Assembly (NCBI RefSeq): GCF_000718165.1
Contig: NZ_JOEY01000032.1
Location: forward strand, 1-64,000
Source: Streptomyces fulvoviolaceus
GTDB lineage: Bacteria; Actinomycetota; Actinomycetes; Streptomycetales; Streptomycetaceae
Length of the DNA stretch: 64,000 nt
Direction: 5' to 3'
The first letter of the stretch is position 1, and the number at the start of each line of letters is the position of its first letter. The position numbers and the translations under genes are program-made. Below, piece by piece: positions 45,673 to 53,981 of this stretch. Under the pieces are notes generated by a model. It saw only the letters and a program-made list of their open reading frames with translations. It searched no databases and was not told the DNA's origin.

Positions 45673-46617
45673 GTGTCGAATGCTGTCTCAGGCCTGCCCG
45701 TCGGGCGAGGCCTCCTCTACCTGATCATCGCCGGGACCACCTGGGGTACCGCGGGCGCGGTCGCCTCCCTGGCCTACCAGGTCAGTGACCTGGGCCCCGT
45801 CGCCCTGTCCTTCTGGCGCTGCGCGACCGGCCTCGTGCTGCTGCTCGCGGCGCGCGTCCTGCGTCCGGGCGCCCGTACGGCCGTAACCGAACCGCTTCGT
45901 CGCAAGGCGCTGCGGGTCGGTGTGACGGGCGTCGGGCTCGCGGTGTTCCAGACCGCCTATTTCGCGGCCGTACAGGCCACCGGACTCGCCGTGGCCACCG
46001 TCGTCACGCTCGGCGCCGGTCCCGTCCTCATCGCGCTCGGTGCGCGGCTGACCCTGGGGGAGCGGCTCGGGCGGGGCGGGATCGTCGCCGTCACCGGGGC
46101 GCTCGCCGGGCTCGGGGTGCTGGTGCTCGGCGGCGAGGACGCGTCCGTACGCCCGTGGGGCGTTGCGCTCGGCCTGCTGTCGGCGGCCGGGTGCTGTGTG
46201 ATGACCCTGCTCACGCGCCGATGGGGCCACGACGGCGACGCCTCCGGTACGTCCGTGGGGGCGTTCGCGGTGACCAGCCTCTGCCTGCTGCCGTTCGCCC
46301 TGGCCGAGGGTCTGGTGCCGCACACCACGCAACCCGCCCTGCTCCTCGTGCTGTTGGCCTATCTGGCGTCCGTCCCCACGGCTCTCGCGTACGCCCTCTA
46401 CTTCGCGGCCGCCGTCGTCGTCCGGTCGGCCACCGTGTCCGTGATCATGCTGCTGGAGCCGGTGAGCGCCGCGGTACTCGCCGTCGTCCTGTTCGGGGAG
46501 CGGCTCACGCCGACCACGCTGGTCGGCACCCTGCTGATGCTCGGAGCGGTCGCGGGACTCGCGGTGACGGAGGCGCGGAGCGCGGCGGGGGAGGAGCAGG
46601 AGCCGGTGCTCGTATGA
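45673..46617 (+). CDS. EamA/DMT family transporter (second copy)
   Basis: A 314-residue DMT exporter with ten helices: [20 protein letters not shown] at the start, [20 protein letters not shown] in the middle and [20 protein letters not shown] near the end. The substrate is unknown. GTG 45673 with GGAGAG upstream. It follows an unusual structured leader, so it may be regulated by attenuation. Confidence 0.88.
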   Translation: MSNAVSGLPVGRGLLYLIIAGTTWGTAGAVASLAYQVSDLGPVALSFWRCATGLVLLLAARVLRPGARTAVTEPLRRKALRVGVTGVGLAVFQTAYFAAVQATGLAVATVVTLGAGPVLIALGARLTLGERLGRGGIVAVTGALAGLGVLVLGGEDASVRPWGVALGLLSAAGCCVMTLLTRRWGHDGDASGTSVGAFAVTSLCLLPFALAEGLVPHTTQPALLLVLLAYLASVPTALAYALYFAAAVVVRSATVSVIMLLEPVSAAVLAVVLFGERLTPTTLVGTLLMLGAVAGLAVTEARSAAGEEQEPVLV

Positions 46618-46619
46618 CG

Positions 46620-46671
46620 GAGAGGGGCCCTTCTTTCGAAAGCCCGAGAAGTGGGAAGGGCCCCTTCTCTC
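46620..46671. terminator. Convergent terminator between the EamA and PaiB-like genes
   Basis: An imperfect long stem: GAGGGGCCCTTC (46622-46633) pairs with GAAGGGCCCCTTC (46655-46667), with a 21-base loop. It lies between two genes facing each other and slightly overlaps the stop codon of the leftward one. Confidence 0.75.
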
Positions 46672-47302
46672 ACGCTCCGCCGCGACGCATCAGGTGCTCG
46701 CGTGCCGCCGCGTCATGCGGACCACCGCGCCCCGCCAGCCCGTCCGCGATCCGGCCCCGCACGTCCGCGGACCGCTTGCCCCCGAACTTGAACTTCGCCC
46801 GCACACCGGTCACTTCGAGCCGTACCCCGCGGATCCCCGACAACATCCGCCCGTACGGCACCTGGCCCACCGCCACCTCGGCGGAGCCGCCCTCCGGCTG
46901 GAAGTGGCCGACCTGGCGGTTGAGGAGCTCGGCCTTCTCGGCCGGGTCGTCCACGAGGTGGGCCCGGCAGCGGAGTTGGACGGCCGCGTAGAAGCTCGTC
47001 GGCGTGCCGTGTTCGGACGGGCCGTCCGGCTCGGCCTGCCAGGGCCCGGTGACGTACGCGTAGTCGTCGACCACGCTCAGCAGGACGACCGGGTCCGCCT
47101 CCAGTGCGCTCCACAGCGGGTTGGGCCGCGCGAGGTGCGTGAGGGCTTCGCCGCGCTCGGGGTCGTAGGCGAAGTGCAGGGGCTGGACGAACGGCGGCTC
47201 GCCCGGCGGGCCGTTGACGGCGAGCTGCCCGAAGTCGTGGACGGACAGCCACTGTTGCCACTCGGCGTCGTCGCGGGGCGCGTCCCAGGGATGGATGAGC
47301 AT
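46670..47302 (-). CDS. FMN-binding protein, PaiB-like
   Basis: A 210-residue protein of the FMN-binding split-barrel group resembling PaiB (FMN_bind_2). It begins MLIHPWDAPRDDAEWQQWLS, and the core has PPFVQPLHFAYDPERGEALT, HLARPNPLWSAL and VVLLSVVDDYAYVTGPW. Such proteins are called negative regulators or oxidoreductases, but the role here is unknown. The ATG at 47302 overlaps the upstream gene's stop by one base (TGATG), so they are coupled. Confidence 0.85.
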   Translation of the reverse strand: MLIHPWDAPRDDAEWQQWLSVHDFGQLAVNGPPGEPPFVQPLHFAYDPERGEALTHLARPNPLWSALEADPVVLLSVVDDYAYVTGPWQAEPDGPSEHGTPTSFYAAVQLRCRAHLVDDPAEKAELLNRQVGHFQPEGGSAEVAVGQVPYGRMLSGIRGVRLEVTGVRAKFKFGGKRSADVRGRIADGLAGRGGPHDAAAREHLMRRGGA

Positions 47303-47985
47303 CACGGGACCGCCAGGTAGTCGGGGAGGTCGGTGCCGGGAGCGAGGTGGGGGTCTCCTACGGGGGTCCCGTAGCCCTTGCGCAGCGGGACGACGCCGGC
47401 CCAGTGCGGGAGGGCGAGGTCCTCGGGCTCGTCGTTGACGCCGCCGGTGCGGAGCTTGGCGGAGACCTCGTTCAGGTCGAGGCGGATCACCGCGGTGGCG
47501 GCCAGCTCCTTCTTGTTGGCCGGCCGGGAGTCCTGCGAGCGGCCCGGTACGACGTGGTCGACCAGCGCGTCGAGGGCGAGGCGCTTCTCCTCGGGGTCCG
47601 TCACGTCGTACGCCGTGCCGTGCACCACCACGGACCGGTAGTTCATCGAGTGGTGGAAGGCGGAGCGGGCCAGGATCAGCGCGTCGACGTGTGTGACCGT
47701 CAGGCACACCGGCAGCCCGGGGTCGGCCTGGCCCGTCATGCGCAGCGGGCGCGAACCGGTCGAGCCGTGGACGTAGAGCCGCTCGCCGACCCGGCCGAAC
47801 AGCGTGGGCAGCACCACCGGTGCACCGTCGCGGACGAAGCCGAGATGGCAGACGTAGGCCTCGTCGAGTATCGAGTGCACCAGTTCCTTGTCGTGGGAGG
47901 CCCGGTCGGGGGAGCGCGTGGGGACGGTGCGGTCGGTCGGGGTGTAGGCGGTAGGCGCTGATGTGATCTCAGTCGTCCCCTGCAT
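47302..47985 (-). CDS. Pyridoxamine 5'-phosphate oxidase-fold protein
   Basis: A 227-residue split-barrel flavoprotein-like protein. HSILDEAYVCHLGFVRDGAP and LPTLFGRVGERLYVHGSTGS form the FMN-binding core, and RSVVVHGTAYDVTDPEEKRL follows. It may oxidise pyridoxamine or bind another cofactor (F420 or haem). The ATG at 47985 is preferred because GGAG within the upstream codons (47995-47992) is 6 bases away; the ATG at 47997 contains that ribosome site. It is divergent from the MocR gene. Confidence 0.82.
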   Translation of the reverse strand: MQGTTEITSAPTAYTPTDRTVPTRSPDRASHDKELVHSILDEAYVCHLGFVRDGAPVVLPTLFGRVGERLYVHGSTGSRPLRMTGQADPGLPVCLTVTHVDALILARSAFHHSMNYRSVVVHGTAYDVTDPEEKRLALDALVDHVVPGRSQDSRPANKKELAATAVIRLDLNEVSAKLRTGGVNDEPEDLALPHWAGVVPLRKGYGTPVGDPHLAPGTDLPDYLAVP

Positions 47986-48013
47986 TGCGATCTCCATTGC
48001 ACTAGTGCATAAT
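47985..48013 (+). promoter_or_regulatory. Promoter with 12-bp palindrome in front of the MocR gene
   Basis: A good sigma-70-like promoter reads TTGCGA (47985-47990), a 17-bp spacer, then CATAAT (48008-48013). The perfect palindrome TGCACTAGTGCA (47998-48009) spans the spacer and the first bases of the -10. Transcription would begin near 48020, at the GTG start codon, so the MocR mRNA is probably leaderless. The palindrome likely binds the MocR protein and also controls the divergent oxidase genes. Confidence 0.65.
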
Positions 48014-48020
48014 CTTCTTT

Positions 48021-49352
48021 GTGCTAGGAGAATACCGGATCGAAGGGCGACGCGCAGCAGAGATTGCGGCGAGCGTCGAGCGCGCGGTGGGTGCGGGCGA
48101 GCTGCAGCCGGGTCAAGTGCTGCCGCCCATGCGGGAGTTGGCGGTCGAGCTCGGAGTGAACGCCAACACGGTCGCGGCCGCGTACCGCATCCTGCGCGAG
48201 CGCGGGGTCATCGAGACCGCCGGGCGACGGGGCAGCCGGGTGCGCGCCAAGCCGGCGACCACGGGGCGCGAGTCGATCCGGGTCGAGGCGCCCGAGGGCG
48301 TACGGGACGTCTCGAACGGCAACCCGGATCCGGCGCTGCTGCCGCCGCTCGCGCCCGCGTTCGCGGCGGCCGCCGAGCAGAACGACCGGGAGCCGGTCCT
48401 CTACGGGGACGCGCCCGTGGACCCGGAGTTGGCCCGTCTCGCGCGGGCCGGCCTGGATGCCGAGGGTGTCCCGGACGGGCCGCTCGCGGTCGCCTCCGGA
48501 TCGCTCGACGTGATCGAGCGGGTCCTCGCGGCCCATCTCAAGCCGGGGGACACGGTCGCCGTGGAGGACCCCGGGTGGGGCAGCCTCCTCGACCTGGTCC
48601 CGGCGCTGGGGCTGCGCACGGTCCCTGTGGGCGTGGACGACGAGGGGCCACTCGCCGACGACGTACGGCGAGTCCTGGAGGCCGGGGCACGTGCCCTGAT
48701 CGTCACCGACCGGGCGCAGAACCCCACCGGCGCCGCGGTGAGCGCCACGCGCGCGCGTGCCCTGCGGTCCGTACTCCGGGGGCACCCGGAAACCCTGCTC
48801 ATCGAGGACGACCACGGCCACGGCATCGTCGACCTCCCGCTGCACCCCCTCACGGGCATCACCCGCCACTGGGCCTTCGTTCGCTCGGTGGCCAAGGCGT
48901 ACGGCCCCGACCTACGGCTCGCCGTCCTCACCGGAGACCCCGTCACCGTCGACCGCGTACGCGGCCGGCACCGGCTCGGCCCCGGCTGGGTCAGCCGCAT
49001 CACCCAGCGGGCGGTAGCGCGCCTGTGGGCCGACGGCGTGCTGGACACGTCGGCCGTGGCGGCCGCCTATCGCGCACGCCGGGACCTGCTGATCGACGCG
49101 CTCGCCGAACGCGGGGTCGAGGCCCACGGCCGCAGCGGCCTGAACGTGTGGATCCCGGTCCCGGACGAGACCGGGGCGGTCGCGCGACTGCTGCATGCGG
49201 GGTGGGCGGTCGCACCCGGGGCTCGGTTCCGTATGGGCGCACCGCCCGGGATTCGGATCACCGTGGCGACGTTGGAGGAGAACGAGGTCGGTTCACTGGC
49301 GAACGCGGTGGCGGCGGCGGTGGGGCCTTCGCCGGCGCGGCGTTACGTTTGA
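48021..49352 (+). CDS. MocR/PdxR-type regulator (GntR HTH plus aminotransferase domain)
   Basis: A 443-residue protein. The GntR winged HTH covers residues about 5-75 (LPPMRELAVELGVNANTVAA, AYRILRERGVIETAGRRGSR), and a class-I aminotransferase-like domain follows. The PLP lysine is expected in FVRSVAKAYGPDLRLAVL. MocR proteins sense PLP or an amino-acid adduct. It is divergent from two split-barrel flavin-fold genes, so vitamin B6-type control is plausible. The start is GTG 48021. Confidence 0.88.
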   Translation: MLGEYRIEGRRAAEIAASVERAVGAGELQPGQVLPPMRELAVELGVNANTVAAAYRILRERGVIETAGRRGSRVRAKPATTGRESIRVEAPEGVRDVSNGNPDPALLPPLAPAFAAAAEQNDREPVLYGDAPVDPELARLARAGLDAEGVPDGPLAVASGSLDVIERVLAAHLKPGDTVAVEDPGWGSLLDLVPALGLRTVPVGVDDEGPLADDVRRVLEAGARALIVTDRAQNPTGAAVSATRARALRSVLRGHPETLLIEDDHGHGIVDLPLHPLTGITRHWAFVRSVAKAYGPDLRLAVLTGDPVTVDRVRGRHRLGPGWVSRITQRAVARLWADGVLDTSAVAAAYRARRDLLIDALAERGVEAHGRSGLNVWIPVPDETGAVARLLHAGWAVAPGARFRMGAPPGIRITVATLEENEVGSLANAVAAAVGPSPARRYV

Positions 49353-49378
49353 GTGCTTCGTTGGAGGTCCGGTGTGCC

Positions 49379-49525
49379 GGCTGCGGGTGAGTCGTGGCTG
49401 GTCGCGCAGTTCCCCGCGCCCCTGAGGTTGGGTAGCGGGCCCGGCGCCTAAAACGGGCCCGGCGACAGTGCCCTCAAGGGGCGCGGGGAACTGCGCGACC
49501 AGCCACATCCGACCCGCAGCAGCCG
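49379..49525. repeat. Large inverted repeat of the common Streptomyces type
   Basis: A left arm (49394-49427) and a right arm (49472-49506) pair along about 34 bp with one or two mismatches; the core is GGTCGCGCAGTTCCCCGCG and its complement. Outer bases (CTGCGGGT/ACCCGCAG) and an inner CGGGCCCGGCG duplication extend the symmetry. It sits between two convergent genes and can act as a bidirectional terminator. The same motif occurs in many Streptomyces intergenic regions. Confidence 0.85.
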
Positions 49526-49548
49526 ACAATCCACACACACCCACCCCC

Positions 49549-50478
49549 CTAGGCGCCCCGCCTCACCTGAGTGAGCGCCGCCCCCGCAAGAACGACAACC
49601 GCCCCGACCGGAGTCGACCAGCTCAGCGACTCGCCCAGCAGGGCAACACCCGCCCCCGTGGCGATGACCGGAATGAAGTACGTGACCATCTGGGCCGTAG
49701 TAGGCCCGACCTCGGCAACCAGCCCGTACTGGATGAGCAGAGCCAGCCCCGTGCCAAAGGCACCCAGTGCACCGATCGCAAGCAACGGCAGCACCGGAAA
49801 GCGGGCCGGCGCACCGGCGAACAGGGGCGTCACAACAGCCAGTTCAACCGTCGCGGCCAACAACTGCGCCCCGGTCATCGACAGATGCGACCGACCGGCT
49901 CCGGCCAGCGTCCGACGGACGTAGATCCACCCGATCGGATAGCTGAGCGAGGCCGCCAGCGCCATCGCCGTACCCGTGACGTCGAGGCCGTGGAACCCCT
50001 GCCAGACACCCAGCACCGTCAGAACCCCGAGGAAGCCGATCCCGAGCCCCGCGACCTTCAGCCGTGTCGGCCGGTCCTCGGAAAGAGCGACGAGGGACAG
50101 AGCCATCCCCCAGAGAGGCGAGGTCGCGTTGCAGATGGCCGCCAGCGTCGACGGGATCGTCTGCTCGGCATACGCGAACAGCGAGAACGGCAGCGAGTTG
50201 AGCAGAAACGCGGCGACCGCCAGATGCCCCCACGTCCGCGCCCCGCGAGGGAACCGCTCCCGCTTCACCACCATCGCGGCCGCGAGCACCGCCGTACCGA
50301 ACACCAGTCGGCCGAGCGTGACCTGGAAGGGGGCGTAGCCGTCGGTTCCCACCTTGATGAGGAGGAAGCTGAAGCCCCAGATCAGCGAGAGCACGCCGAA
50401 GCGGATACGCCAGTCGAGGGTGCGGCGGGGGCGGGAGGCGCTGCGGGCGGGGGTCCGGGGAGGGGCGACGGTGCTCAT
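49549..50478 (-). CDS. EamA/DMT family transporter (third copy)
   Basis: A 309-residue exporter with ten hydrophobic helices in two EamA repeats. VLSLIWGFSFLLIKVGTDGY and AICNATSPLWGMALSLVALS are typical. The ATG at 50478 gives a normal N-terminus; the frame is open to 50526 but extends into the divergent promoter. The substrate is unknown. The adjacent LysR gene probably regulates it. Confidence 0.87.
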   Translation of the reverse strand: MSTVAPPRTPARSASRPRRTLDWRIRFGVLSLIWGFSFLLIKVGTDGYAPFQVTLGRLVFGTAVLAAAMVVKRERFPRGARTWGHLAVAAFLLNSLPFSLFAYAEQTIPSTLAAICNATSPLWGMALSLVALSEDRPTRLKVAGLGIGFLGVLTVLGVWQGFHGLDVTGTAMALAASLSYPIGWIYVRRTLAGAGRSHLSMTGAQLLAATVELAVVTPLFAGAPARFPVLPLLAIGALGAFGTGLALLIQYGLVAEVGPTTAQMVTYFIPVIATGAGVALLGESLSWSTPVGAVVVLAGAALTQVRRGA

Positions 50479-50502
50479 GGGGAAGACGATCTCGCAGCCA
50501 AC

Positions 50503-50542
50503 CTCGTAGCACAATCGAGATTCCAAACGCGGTATCTCGTAG
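50503..50542. promoter_or_regulatory. Repeat in the EamA/LysR divergent promoter
   Basis: The heptamer CTCGTAG occurs at 50503-50509 and 50536-50542, 33 bp apart (about three helical turns). The first lies inside an inverted repeat CTCG-x9-CGAG (50503-50519). LysR regulators usually bind two such sites between divergent genes. Confidence 0.45.
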
Positions 50543-50552
50543 TATTGCTTAC

Positions 50553-51455
50553 ATGTTGAACCTGGAGCGCCTGCGCACCCTCGACGCCCTCGCCCGGCAC
50601 GGCTCGGTCAGCGGCGCGGCCGAGGGGCTGCACATCACGACGTCGGCCGTCTCCCAGCAGATGTCCAAGCTGGAGCGGGAGGTCGGACAGCAAATCCTCG
50701 CCAAGAACGGCCGGGGAGTACGGCTCACGGACGCGGGCCGGCTGCTGGCCGAGCACGCCGCGCGCATCCTGTCCCAGGTCGAGCTCGCCCAGTCCGACCT
50801 GGAGGCGCAACGAGGGCAGGTCGTCGGCGAGTTGAGGCTCTCGGCGTTCCCGACGGCCGCGCGCGGGCTGTTCCCCACCGCGCTCGCCGCCCTGCGTGCG
50901 CAGCACCCGGCCCTGCGGGTGCGCTCCTGCGAGCTGGAACCCGAGACCGGCATCGCCGGTGTGATCCGCGGCGACCTCGACCTCGCCGTCGTCCTCGACT
51001 GGTACAACAAGCCGATGCCGTTGCCGGACGGCCTGGTGAAGGCGCCCATCCTCGACGACCCCGCCGACGTGGCGTTGGCGGACGGCCACCCGCTCGCGGA
51101 CCGCGCCGAGGTCGACCTCGCCGAGTTCGCCGAGGACGAGTGGATCACCTGGGGCGAGGGTGAGTTCTGCCACGAGTGGCTGATGTTCACGCTGCGCTCC
51201 AAGGGCATCGAGCCGATCGTCGGCCACCGTGCCGCCGAAACGCACACCCAACTCGGCCTGGTCGCCGCCGGGTTGGGCGTGTGCATCGCCCCCCTGCTGG
51301 GCCGCCACCCGGTGCCCGCGGGGGTCGTCACGGTTCCGCTGAAGCAGCGGGTGCGCCGCCATGTCTACGTCGTCTGGCGCGCGGACGCCGACCGCCGCCC
51401 GTCGATCAGGGCGGCGGTCAAGGCGCTTCAGGCCGTGGGCGAGCAGCTCGGCTGA
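50553..51455 (+). CDS. LysR family transcriptional regulator
   Basis: A 300-residue LysR regulator. The N-terminal winged HTH is LERLRTLDALARHGSVSGAA, then HITTSAVSQQMSKLEREVGQ, and the C-terminal two-lobed effector domain covers about residues 90-295. It is divergent from an EamA exporter with a 74-bp shared region, the standard layout of a LysR regulator and its target. The effector is unknown. The ATG at 50553. Confidence 0.91.
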   Translation: MLNLERLRTLDALARHGSVSGAAEGLHITTSAVSQQMSKLEREVGQQILAKNGRGVRLTDAGRLLAEHAARILSQVELAQSDLEAQRGQVVGELRLSAFPTAARGLFPTALAALRAQHPALRVRSCELEPETGIAGVIRGDLDLAVVLDWYNKPMPLPDGLVKAPILDDPADVALADGHPLADRAEVDLAEFAEDEWITWGEGEFCHEWLMFTLRSKGIEPIVGHRAAETHTQLGLVAAGLGVCIAPLLGRHPVPAGVVTVPLKQRVRRHVYVVWRADADRRPSIRAAVKALQAVGEQLG

Positions 51456-51456
51456 G

Positions 51457-51924
51457 CTACGCCGACCCCAGCTTGCGGAAGTCCCAGGAGACGATCTTCG
51501 ACGGCGTCAGCCGTACCCAGGCGTGCCGCCCGTCGTGCGGCATCTCCTCCAGACCGAAGTTCTTCCGGGCGAACAGCGTCTCCGGTACGTCGAGTTCCGC
51601 ACGCAGCTCGCCGGTGCGCGGGATCTCGCCCACGAACTCCACCGTCCCGGACAGTTCGACGCCCCGCAGCTCGTCGTACTCCTCGCCCGTGTCGACCACG
51701 ACGGCCACCCGCTGATCGCGGCGCAGATCGGTCCAGCGCTTGCTGCGCACGACGGAGTACAGCCACATCGAGGTGCCGTCCCAGGCGAACCAGAGCGTGC
51801 TCACGTGCGGAGCGCCGTCGGCGGACAGGGTGGCGACCCGGCAGGTGCGCTGGCTGGTGAGGAACTCGTCCAGTTCACCGGACGACATCATGATCTTCCG
51901 GCCCCGGCGCTGAGTGACGGTCAT
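51457..51924 (-). CDS. Pyridoxamine 5'-phosphate oxidase-fold protein (F420/FMN-type)
   Basis: A 155-residue split-barrel protein. LTSQRTCRVATLSADGAPHV, STLWFAWDGTSMWLYSVVRS and RDQRVAVVVDTGEEYDEL match the FMN/F420-dependent family. No amine substrate can be assigned. The ATG at 51924 has GAGGGGG upstream; the frame opens at 51945 but without a better ribosome site. It ends 1 bp from the convergent LysR stop. Confidence 0.85.
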   Translation of the reverse strand: MTVTQRRGRKIMMSSGELDEFLTSQRTCRVATLSADGAPHVSTLWFAWDGTSMWLYSVVRSKRWTDLRRDQRVAVVVDTGEEYDELRGVELSGTVEFVGEIPRTGELRAELDVPETLFARKNFGLEEMPHDGRHAWVRLTPSKIVSWDFRKLGSA

Positions 51925-52061
51925 GCGGCCCCCTCTTTCTCCCACGTCGTGTCAGAGGAGATCCTCTGACATCACGTCAGAAAAAGAATGGGTCGTCTTC
52001 CGTCCCGGCGCAATGGTGGCTACTGTCACCGGCTCCACGCCGTGGGCGACAAGGGGGAACC

Positions 52062-52712
52062 GTGCCGTCGTACGAACAACTCAGTGAACTGCTCGCCCCG
52101 GAGAGCACCGTCCTGCTCACCGTCGAGTGCCAGCAGGGCGTCGTCGGCCCGGACAGCGCGCTGCCCGAACTCGCCCGCGAGGCACGCTCCTCGGGCGCCC
52201 TCGCCAATGTCGCGCGGCTGGTCGCCGCAGCCCACGAGAGCGGGGTCCAGGTGATCCACGCGATCGCCGAACGCCGCCCCGACGGGCGGGGCGCGAGCCG
52301 CAACGCCCGCCTCTTCCGTGCCGCCGGACGCCTCCCCGTCCAGCAGCTGTCCGGCACCACCGCGGTCCGGGTGGCGGCCCCCATAGAGGTCACCGAGGAG
52401 GACTTCGTCGTACGACGGCTGCACGGGCTGTCGCCCGTCCAGGGCACCGAGGTCGACGCGCTGCTGCGCAACCTGGGCTGCCGCACGCTGATCGTGAGCG
52501 GTGTGTCGGCCAACGTGGCGATCCCGAACGCCGTCTTCGACGCCGTGAACCGCGGCTACACCGCCGTCGTGCCGACGGATGCCATCGCGGGGGTGCCCTC
52601 CGACTACACCCCCGCGATGATCCGCCACACCCTCGCTCTGGTCGCCACGCTCGCGACCACGGACGAAGTGCTGTCCTGCTTCAAGCGGCCGCGGCGCACG
52701 GGACGTGCCTGA
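52062..52712 (+). CDS. Isochorismatase-fold protein lacking the catalytic triad
   Basis: A 216-residue cysteine-hydrolase-fold protein. VLLTVECQQGVVGPDSALPE corresponds to the usual DxQ motif, but with Glu in place of Asp. The lysine position reads VVRRLHGL, and the cysteine position reads GVSANVAIPNAVFDAV, with alanine in place of Cys. The whole Asp-Lys-Cys triad is thus replaced. The cis-peptide and the core helices are kept, so it is probably a pseudoenzyme that binds a ligand or partner. The start is GTG 52062. Confidence 0.82.
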   Translation: MPSYEQLSELLAPESTVLLTVECQQGVVGPDSALPELAREARSSGALANVARLVAAAHESGVQVIHAIAERRPDGRGASRNARLFRAAGRLPVQQLSGTTAVRVAAPIEVTEEDFVVRRLHGLSPVQGTEVDALLRNLGCRTLIVSGVSANVAIPNAVFDAVNRGYTAVVPTDAIAGVPSDYTPAMIRHTLALVATLATTDEVLSCFKRPRRTGRA

Positions 52713-52716
52713 CATC

Positions 52717-53133
52717 TCACGCGAGGGCGATCGAATCCCCGTTCACGGTGATCTTCTCCTCGGGCAGTGCCTGGGTCGCGGGCCCCTTCTTCACGCTGCC
52801 GTCCGTCACCGAGAACTCGCTCTTGTGGCACGGACACGTGATGACCCCGTTGGTGACCCCCGTCACCGCGCAGCCCTGGTGGGTGCACTTGGACGAGAAG
52901 GCCTTGAACTCGCCCGCCGTGGGCTGGGTGACCACCACACCCTCGTCCTTGAAGATCTTGCCGCCGCCCTCCGGGATGTCGGAAGTCTTCGCGAGGGAGG
53001 CGCCGGAGGATGAGGAGGCCCCGTCGTCCGACGAGCACGCGTTCAGCGTGATGGCGATCCCCGCAGCGCCGACCGCCGCCACGACGGTACGGCGACTGGG
53101 AGCGGAGGCGGGATGAAGCGATTCGCTGGCCAT
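52717..53133 (-). CDS. Rieske iron-sulfur lipoprotein
   Basis: A 138-residue exported protein. It has a twin-arginine motif (SRRTVVAAVG) and a lipobox (LNAC, Cys 33). The Rieske domain has C83-T-H85 and C100-P-C102-H103, giving the 2Fe-2S ligands (C83, H85, C100, H103) and a disulfide pair (C88, C102). It is probably a cell-surface electron carrier; no partner enzyme is adjacent. Start ATG 53133, four bases beyond the convergent gene's stop at its 3' end. Confidence 0.9.
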   Translation of the reverse strand: MASESLHPASAPSRRTVVAAVGAAGIAITLNACSSDDGASSSSGASLAKTSDIPEGGGKIFKDEGVVVTQPTAGEFKAFSSKCTHQGCAVTGVTNGVITCPCHKSEFSVTDGSVKKGPATQALPEEKITVNGDSIALA

Positions 53134-53225
53134 GCTGACGTCCCCTTCGACGGTTACCTCTGAACTGCCCTCAGGTACGGGCCCGGAGTGCCCGTTGTTC
53201 AGAGACCCCCCAGTAACCTGGGGCG

Positions 53226-53981
53226 ATGCTCAAGGAAGCCATCGCGACCCGCTACATCACGCCCCTGCGTGAGGGCGGCTCGCTGCCGGGGCTCGTCGAG
53301 GCCGACGACCACGGGACGTACGTCATCAAGTTCACCGGCGCCGGGCAGGGCCGTAAGACGCTGGTCGCCGAGGTGGTGGCCGGGGAACTCGCGCGGCGGC
53401 TCGGCTTCCGTGTGCCCCGGCTCGTGACGCTCGACCTCGACCCGGACCTGGGACTCGGCGAGCCCGACCAGCAGGTGAAGGAGCTGCTCAGGTCCAGCGG
53501 CGGCACCAACCTCGGTATGGACTTCCTCTCCGGCGCCCTCGGCTTCGACCCCCTCGCCTTCTCGGTGACTCCCGAAGAGGCCGGCCGGATCGTCTGGTTC
53601 GACGCGCTGGTGAACAACGTCGACCGCTCCTGGCGTAACCCCAACCTGCTGAGGTGGCAGGGCGAGCTGTGGCTCATCGACCACGGCGCGACCATGATCT
53701 GGCACCACAACTGGCCCGGCGCGGAGGCCTCCGCCGCCCGTCCCTACGACGCCTCGGACCACGTCCTGAAACCCTTCGCGCCGGATGTCACCAGGGCCGC
53801 CCGGGAACTGGCGCCCCTCGTCACCGAGGAACTCCTCGCCGAGGTCACCGCCGAGATCCCGGACGTGTGGCTGGCCGACGAGCCCGGCTTCGACACACCG
53901 GACGAGCTCCGACGGGCCTATGCGCGGCCCTTGCTCGCGCGAGCGGCTGTCGCCCACGAGCGGATCGAGGGGATCAAGTGA
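53226..53981 (+). CDS. HipA-like kinase domain protein (HipA_2)
   Basis: A 251-residue HipA-like kinase. TYVIKFTGAGQGRKTLVAEV contains the ATP lysine and glycine-rich part; FDALVNNVDRSWRNPNLLRW is the catalytic loop; WLIDHGATM is the DFG-like metal motif (Asp-His-Gly). Unlike HipA itself it is short and has no HipB antitoxin gene next to it. It is coupled by GTGA to a DUF3037 gene, a pairing that recurs in actinobacteria. Its target is unknown. Confidence 0.84.
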   Translation: MLKEAIATRYITPLREGGSLPGLVEADDHGTYVIKFTGAGQGRKTLVAEVVAGELARRLGFRVPRLVTLDLDPDLGLGEPDQQVKELLRSSGGTNLGMDFLSGALGFDPLAFSVTPEEAGRIVWFDALVNNVDRSWRNPNLLRWQGELWLIDHGATMIWHHNWPGAEASAARPYDASDHVLKPFAPDVTRAARELAPLVTEELLAEVTAEIPDVWLADEPGFDTPDELRRAYARPLLARAAVAHERIEGIK

